Assembly (NCBI GenBank): GCA_022616275.1
Contig: JAKEFB010000262.1
Location: 1-44,435, forward strand
DNA length: 44,435 nt
Origin: Chloroflexota bacterium
Lineage (GTDB): Bacteria; Chloroflexota; Anaerolineae; Promineifilales; Promineifilaceae
Direction: 5' to 3'
Under the pieces are notes generated by a model. It was given only the letters and a program-made list of their open reading frames with translations. It was not told the origin of the DNA and made no database searches. The translations under genes were made by a program, and so were the position numbers. Shown here piece by piece: positions 40,152 through 44,435 of the stretch (positions within the stretch are counted from its first letter, which is position 1; each line of letters begins with the position of its first letter).

Positions 40152-41339
40152 CTACTCTCCGAAATCCACGTCGGCCGGCATGCCTGGTTTGAGTTTGCCA
40201 TTGTCGTTGGCGACCGATAGCTCAATGGCAAAGACGGTAGAGGCCCGGCCTTCGGCCGTCTGCACGTTGCGCGGGGTAAATTCGGCCTGGTCAGCGATAC
40301 GGCCGACCGTCCCGGTGAACGTCTCGCCAGGGAAGGAGTCTACGGTAATGGCTGCTTCCTGGCCCAGGCGGATGCGGCCGTAACGGTCTTCGGGTACAAA
40401 CACGGTAATGGTCAATTCATCCAGCCGGCCCAGGATGAGCAAGGCCGCGCCTGGCGCCGCCACTTCGCCCGGCTCGACGGCCCGGGCCAGCACCACGCCA
40501 TCTAGTGGCGCAGTAAGCGTCTGCCGGCCGATTTGCGTCTCCATGAGGCCAACGGCCGCCTGGGCTGCCTCCACCTGGGCCTGGGCGGCGGCCAGTTGCT
40601 CCGGCCGGGCCCCTTCTTGCAGCAGCTCCAGTTGGGCCTGGGCGCTATCCAGGGTTGCCTCGGCCACGCTTACCTGGGAATTGAGCAGATTGACCTGGGC
40701 TGTCGCCGCAGCCTGCGCCTGTTGCGCCAAGGCTAATTGAGCGTTCACCCCGGCCAGGGCGTCCTGCGCCTGCGCCAGGGCGTCCTGCGCCGCCTCCCGT
40801 TCGTCAGTCGGGCGATTGGCCGGCAGCGACTCGAGTTGCTGACGGGCGGCAATCATCGCCGCCGTCACCTCGGCCGCTTGCTCCGTCAACAACTCAATTT
40901 GTCCGGCCGTGGCTTCCACCTGCTCTGAGGCCGCAACCAGTTGGTCGTTGACGGCATTTAGCCCGGCCTCGGCCCGCGCCACGCCCGCCTGGGCCGCCGC
41001 CAGTTGTCCAGCCGATGGCCCGGCCGCCAGCAGATCGTAACTGGCCTGGGCGGCGGCCAGACCGGCCTGGGCCTGGGCCAGTTGGGCCTCTAAGAGGGCG
41101 GTGTCAAAGCGAACCAGGGGTTGCCCGGCCGTCACCGGCTCGCCCACCTGGGCCAGCACCTCCACTACCCGGCCGCCCATCTCGGCGCTGACCGTCACTT
41201 CATAGGCTTCAATCGTGCCGGAAGCAGCCAGCCGGCCGTCGGCCTCGGCCTCGCGCAGGAAAAAGAACCAGTACGCGCCCAGGGCAAGTAGAACCAGGAT
41301 AACGATGACTCTGATGATGGGTGGGGGGCCGTGTCTCAT
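40152..41339 (-). CDS. HlyD-family membrane-fusion/periplasmic adaptor protein
   Basis: A 395-aa protein with a single N-terminal membrane anchor (VIVILVLLALGAYWFFFL). It has a biotinyl-lipoyl-like domain (SGTIEAYEVTVSAEMGGRV), a long Ala/Gln-rich coiled coil (about 75-265) of heptad character, the second lipoyl half (TAPLDGVVLARAVEPGEV) and a beta-barrel. It is the YbhG-like component coupling an ABC-2 exporter to further envelope layers. Adaptors of this length of coiled coil usually face an outer membrane factor, which is notable for a Chloroflexota-like organism. Confidence 0.9.
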   Translation of the reverse strand: MRHGPPPIIRVIVILVLLALGAYWFFFLREAEADGRLAASGTIEAYEVTVSAEMGGRVVEVLAQVGEPVTAGQPLVRFDTALLEAQLAQAQAGLAAAQASYDLLAAGPSAGQLAAAQAGVARAEAGLNAVNDQLVAASEQVEATAGQIELLTEQAAEVTAAMIAARQQLESLPANRPTDEREAAQDALAQAQDALAGVNAQLALAQQAQAAATAQVNLLNSQVSVAEATLDSAQAQLELLQEGARPEQLAAAQAQVEAAQAAVGLMETQIGRQTLTAPLDGVVLARAVEPGEVAAPGAALLILGRLDELTITVFVPEDRYGRIRLGQEAAITVDSFPGETFTGTVGRIADQAEFTPRNVQTAEGRASTVFAIELSVANDNGKLKPGMPADVDFGE

Positions 41340-41353
41340 TGCATATCTCCAAG

Positions 41354-41427
41354 GGATTGGAGATTAGAGATTAGAGATTGCGAGCAATCATAGATTGCCA
41401 ATCTCCAATCTCCATTCTCCAAGCTCC
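41354..41427. repeat. Heptad repeat with units in both orientations
   Basis: ATTGGAGATTAGAGATTAGA is followed, after a short spacer, by inverted ATTGCCAATCTCCAATCTCC units. It occupies the whole spacer between the permease and the fusion-protein genes. Confidence 0.7.
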
Positions 41428-41429
41428 GA

Positions 41430-42563
41430 TTAGTCGAGCCGCTTGCGGAAACGGCCGGTGGCCGCGGCCATAATGGCAATTCCGAACAGGGCCAGGGCGA
41501 AGACTTCTGGCCCCAGGGCTTCCAGGCCGGCCCCTTTCAGGACAATGCCACGAACGATGATGAGAAAGTAGCGCAGCGGGACGGCGTAGCTGATCCATTG
41601 CAAGACCCTGGGCATGGCCGCTAGGGGGAAGAAGAAGCCAGAGAGGAAGATGCTGGGCAGCAACGTGAACATCGTCAGCAGCATCGCTTCCTGCTGCGTA
41701 TTGGCCACAGTGGAAATGAAAATGCCCAGGCCCAGAGTGGTCAGGATAAAAAGCCCTGACAGGGCCAGCAGCAAGGGAATGCTGCCGTTAATGGGTACGC
41801 CAAAGAGGATCACTCCGGCGACGAGGATTTCAATAGCGTCGAAGAAAGCCAGTAAGACGTAGGGAATGACCTTGCCAGCGACCAGTTCCCAGGAACGAAT
41901 GGGGGTGACGATCAGTTGCTCAATCGTGCCGTGCTCTCGTTCGCGTACGATGGCAGTCGCCGTCAACATGACCGCCAGGACTTGCAGGATGATGCCAATG
42001 AGGGCCGGAATCATGTAGTAGGCGCTGACCAGGTCGGGGTTGTACCAGACCTGGGTGCGGGCCTCAACGGCCGGGGCGAAGGCCTGGCCCTGGCCCCGCG
42101 CCGCCAGCCGTTCCACCGCCAGGTCAATGGCCTGCGACTGGGCAATCAGGTTGGCCGTGGCCAGGGCCTGGTTGGCGACGGTCGGATCGGAGCCGTCAAT
42201 GATGAAGGCGATTTGGACCGGCGTGCCGGCCGTCACCCGTTCGCTGTACTCTGGTGGAATGATCATCCCTGCCCTGGCCGAGTTGTTTTCAATCAGGCGC
42301 TCAATTTCTTCCTCGGAATTGACGTCAAAAGCAATCTGGAAGTAGTCGGCCGCGCGGTAAGCATCCAGCAATTCACGAGAAGCGGCGCTCTTGTCCTGGT
42401 CGAAGACGGCCAGGGGCACGTTGCGCACGTCGTTGGTGGCGGCGTATCCCAGCAAAAATAGTTGGATTACCGGCAGTAAGAAGGTCAGGGCCAGCGTGCG
42501 CGGGTCGCGCCGGATTTGGATGAACTCTTTGCGAATGAGGGATAACAGCCGGGAGTTAAGCAT
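41430..42563 (-). CDS. ABC-2 type exporter permease (YbhS/YhhJ-like)
   Basis: A 377-aa permease: one N-terminal helix (TLALTFLLPVIQLFLLGYAA), a large external domain (about 45-180), then five helices with the ABC-2 motif REREHGTIEQLIVTPIRSWELVAGKVIPY. It overlaps the end of the TetR gene by 8 nt (GTG-ATG tandem start at 42566/42563). Only one permease is present, whereas ybhGFSR-type loci have two, so a homodimer is implied. Likely exports lipophilic or amphipathic compounds. Confidence 0.85.
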   Translation of the reverse strand: MLNSRLLSLIRKEFIQIRRDPRTLALTFLLPVIQLFLLGYAATNDVRNVPLAVFDQDKSAASRELLDAYRAADYFQIAFDVNSEEEIERLIENNSARAGMIIPPEYSERVTAGTPVQIAFIIDGSDPTVANQALATANLIAQSQAIDLAVERLAARGQGQAFAPAVEARTQVWYNPDLVSAYYMIPALIGIILQVLAVMLTATAIVREREHGTIEQLIVTPIRSWELVAGKVIPYVLLAFFDAIEILVAGVILFGVPINGSIPLLLALSGLFILTTLGLGIFISTVANTQQEAMLLTMFTLLPSIFLSGFFFPLAAMPRVLQWISYAVPLRYFLIIVRGIVLKGAGLEALGPEVFALALFGIAIMAAATGRFRKRLD

Positions 42564-43182
42564 CACTCTCTCCAGCAGCAGGTCTCAGACCATTCAGAAA
42601 AATTTCGACAGCCGTGGCAATGTGCTCTTCATTCGTGGGGCCGCCAGCATGGAGAGAAGGCAGAAGAATCATGCTAAAGGCCTGGGGGATCAACATGCCC
42701 ATAAAAGCCCGCGCCCCGGCCCGCGTATCGTGCGGCCGCAGCCGGCCTAACTCGACCTGCCGGGAAAAGTAGCTCTTGAGAAAGTCCAGCACACGCAAAA
42801 TAAACCGCTGGCCGAACATTTCGGCTACTTCCGGCCGACGCACCACTTCCGAGAACATCAGGCGGGCCATTCGTTGCATCAATGGATTATTCTCCAGCAT
42901 GCCGAGATAGCCTCGCGCCAGCGTAGGCAGGACTTCCTCCGGCGGCCGGTCCAGCAGCGGCGCAGGATCTACGACCATCTGGAAGAAGGGCGTCAATTCG
43001 CCGATGACGGCCTGAAAGAGGTCTTCTTTGGTCGGGAAATACCAGTAGATGAGGGAAGGGGATTGCAGGCCGGCCGCTTTGGCAATGCTCTTGATAGTTG
43101 CCCCCTTGAATCCCTTGCTGGCAAATTCGTCAAAGGCCGCCCGCAAAATCTGTGTTCGCCGCTCGATTTCTTCGTCGCCCAT
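42556..43182 (-). CDS. TetR family regulator of the efflux operon (CecR-like)
   Basis: A 208-aa regulator. Helix-turn-helix: RRTQILRAAFDEFASKGFKG, IKSIAKAAGLQSPSLIYWYFPTKEDLF. The C-terminal domain contains PEVAEMFGQRFILRVLDFL, similar to the TetR_C group found in CecR/YbiH regulators. ATG at 43182 is preferred, because the frame extension to 43242 would run through the promoter and operator. It is the first gene of the efflux operon and very likely autoregulated by the 20-bp palindrome upstream. Confidence 0.9.
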   Translation of the reverse strand: MGDEEIERRTQILRAAFDEFASKGFKGATIKSIAKAAGLQSPSLIYWYFPTKEDLFQAVIGELTPFFQMVVDPAPLLDRPPEEVLPTLARGYLGMLENNPLMQRMARLMFSEVVRRPEVAEMFGQRFILRVLDFLKSYFSRQVELGRLRPHDTRAGARAFMGMLIPQAFSMILLPSLHAGGPTNEEHIATAVEIFLNGLRPAAGESDA

Positions 43183-43192
43183 AGCTCTACAC

Positions 43193-43212
43193 TTGATTGA
43201 ACGTTCAATCAA
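43193..43212. promoter_or_regulatory. Perfect 20-bp operator palindrome
   Basis: TTGATTGAACGTTCAATCAA, fully self-complementary, lies between the divergent TetR-efflux and argS genes. Its core AACGTT is shared with the operator at 34801-34824. Confidence 0.75.
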
Positions 43213-43221
43213 GAATATATA
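43193..43221 (+). promoter_or_regulatory. Candidate argS promoter overlapping the operator
   Basis: TTGATT (43193-43198), exact 17-nt spacer, TATATA (43216-43221). The -35 hexamer is the left arm of the operator palindrome. Confidence 0.45.
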
Positions 43222-43242
43222 TGAATCTGAATAGAAAGTCAA
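43214..43242 (-). promoter_or_regulatory. Promoter of the TetR-efflux operon
   Basis: On the minus strand TTGACT (43242-43237), exact 17-nt spacer, TATATT (43219-43214). The operator palindrome begins directly downstream and covers the predicted start of transcription. Confidence 0.65.
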
Positions 43243-43277
43243 GTATCATTAAAGAAGGAACACAGAGAACACGGCTG

Positions 43278-44435
43278 ATGCAATCGCTCAAAGAACGACT
43301 GACCGATATGGTAGCTGATGCTTTTGAGGCCAACGGCCTGGATCGGGCCTATGGCCAGGTCGTGGTCTCCGGCCGGCCGGACCTGGGCCAGTTTCAATGT
43401 AACGGGGCGTTGGCGGCCGCTCGACGACTCCAGGCAAACCCGCGCCAGGTCGCCCAACGAGTGGTGGAGGCCCTGGCGCCCACCAGCGTTTTCCGAGAGG
43501 TCTCCATCGCCGGGCCGGGTTTTATCAACCTCGTCCTGGCCGACGACTTCCTGGCCACCCACGTCCAGCAGATGGCGGCCGACAAGCGGTTGGGCTGCGC
43601 CCTGGCGGCTGTTCGCCAGAAAATCATTGTGGATTACGGTGGGGCTAATATTGCCAAGCCCCTCCACGTCGGTCACCTGCGGGCCGCCATCATTGGCGAA
43701 AGTCTCAAGCGCCTGGCTCGTTTCCTGGGGCACGACGTCTTGGGCGACATTCACCTGGGAGACTGGGGCCTGCAAATGGGGATGGTCATCTCTGAGTTGG
43801 AGCGCCGCCACCCTGACTGGCCGTACTTTCATGCTGATCACCGGGGTCCTTTCCCGGCCGAATCGCCGGTAACCATTACCGATCTGGAGGAGATTTACCC
43901 CACTGTCAGCGGCCGGGCCAAAAAGGAGCCGGCTGTCATGGAAGCGGCCAGACAGGCAACCTACTTATTGCAGCAGGGACATCCCGGTTACCAGGCGCTC
44001 TGGCAACACATCCACGACGTCTCTGTGGCCGATTTGAGGGCCAATTATGATAGGTTGAACATCGAATTTGACTTGTGGTTGGGTGAAAGCGACACCCAGG
44101 CACGAATACCGGCCTTGATCGAGTGTTTGCGGGTGGAAGGTTGGGCCTACGAGAGCCAGGGCGCTCTCATCGTTGACGTGGCCGAGCCCGGCGACAAAAA
44201 AGAAGTTCCACCTTTGATGTTGGTCAAATCTGACGGGGCTGTACTGTATAGCACCACCGACCTGGCCACCATTGAGCAGCGGGTCCAGGATTTCAACCCG
44301 GATCTGATTCTATACGTGGTAGACAAACGGCAGACGGATCACTTTTACCAGGTAACCCGCGCCGCTTACAAAACAGGGGTGGCGCCCGCCTCGTTGAAGC
44401 TGGAGCACGTTGGCTTCGGCACGATGAACGGCAAA
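43278..44435 (+). CDS. argS: Arginyl-tRNA synthetase (partial, 3' end beyond window)
   Basis: The N-terminal 386 codons of a class I arginyl-tRNA synthetase, open to the end of the window. Seen: the N-terminal tRNA-D-loop-binding domain (FQCNGALAAARRLQ, IAGPGFINLVLAD), the start of the Rossmann domain VDYGGANIAKPLHVGHLR with the HIGH-type motif (HVGH), GDWGLQMGMVI, SDGAVLYSTTDLATI and VVDKRQTDHF, then GFGTMNGK. It charges tRNA-Arg with arginine. The ATG at 43278 has no strong Shine-Dalgarno nearby. It is divergent from the efflux regulator and shares the intergenic operator. Confidence 0.92.
   Translation, partial: MQSLKERLTDMVADAFEANGLDRAYGQVVVSGRPDLGQFQCNGALAAARRLQANPRQVAQRVVEALAPTSVFREVSIAGPGFINLVLADDFLATHVQQMAADKRLGCALAAVRQKIIVDYGGANIAKPLHVGHLRAAIIGESLKRLARFLGHDVLGDIHLGDWGLQMGMVISELERRHPDWPYFHADHRGPFPAESPVTITDLEEIYPTVSGRAKKEPAVMEAARQATYLLQQGHPGYQALWQHIHDVSVADLRANYDRLNIEFDLWLGESDTQARIPALIECLRVEGWAYESQGALIVDVAEPGDKKEVPPLMLVKSDGAVLYSTTDLATIEQRVQDFNPDLILYVVDKRQTDHFYQVTRAAYKTGVAPASLKLEHVGFGTMNGK

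Noticed and set aside
39113-41427. CRISPR-like array
   Set aside because: The units are 7-nt tandem repeats without unique spacers.

Overview
The window looks like a chromosomal segment of a GC-rich, Gram-positive-independent lineage, most likely a Chloroflexota bacterium near Anaerolineae/Ardenticatenia. This is an inference from gene style: lipoproteins with long Thr/Pro linkers after the lipobox, a CopC-CopD-cytochrome fusion, heptanucleotide intergenic repeats and a very high density of GGCCGG-type hexamers. No rRNA, CRISPR array or prophage is visible. One tRNA gene is present, tRNA-Ile with anticodon UAU.

Layout. 1-10.4 kb: a four-part copper/cytochrome fusion, a beta-propeller lipoprotein, an HtrA-like lipoprotein that has lost its catalytic serine, a LON substrate-binding protein, a DUF1992 protein, an Fes-like esterase, an orphan sensor kinase and a DUF427 protein followed by a DUF427 fragment. 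10.4-14.4 kb: nagA with a small conserved-looking partner, a crotonase-fold enzyme without the two hydratase glutamates, and a multi-pass GT-C/DUF2142-like membrane protein. 14.4-17.1 kb: a compact promoter / 35-codon ORF / tandem terminators / tRNA-Ile(UAU) / HNH endonuclease unit, convergent with a B12-type radical SAM gene. A perfect 17-bp hairpin contains the stop codons of both convergent genes. 17.1-22.6 kb: a decayed restriction-modification cassette on the minus strand. It has a C2H2-finger small gene with an in-frame stop, a Zn-ribbon adenine methylase (COG1743/DUF1156 type) split by a 1937-bp insertion sequence with 4-bp target duplications, and a PD-(D/E)XK nuclease gene with a frameshift. 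The transposase itself carries a nonsense codon.

22.6-31.7 kb: rhomboid protease, GDP-L-fucose-synthase-like reductase, a PMT/ArnT-like glycosyltransferase, a galE fragment, then a minus-strand group (MbtH-like protein, SAM methyltransferase, an uncharacterised 123-aa protein, a zinc-ribbon protein, a group II PLP decarboxylase) and a divergent CapA-type lipoprotein. 31.7-38.2 kb: a 918-aa secreted beta-propeller/DUF11 protein, a TetR regulator with a clear palindromic operator, and a rifampin-phosphotransferase-like PEP enzyme. 38.2-43.2 kb: a minus-strand TetR / ABC-2 permease / HlyD / ATPase / ATPase operon resembling cecR-ybhGFSR. It is divergent from argS, which runs off the end of the window. 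The TetR operator palindrome lies within promoters for both directions.

The most novel-looking items are these: a possible ribosome-mediated attenuator controlling a rare tRNA-Ile(UAU) gene through AUA codons in a leader peptide; several genes whose start codon sits 5-6 nt after an extended -10 element, which predicts leaderless transcripts; 7-bp periodic repeats filling every true spacer of the efflux operon; and an insertion sequence whose transposase stop codon is supplied by the target duplication.
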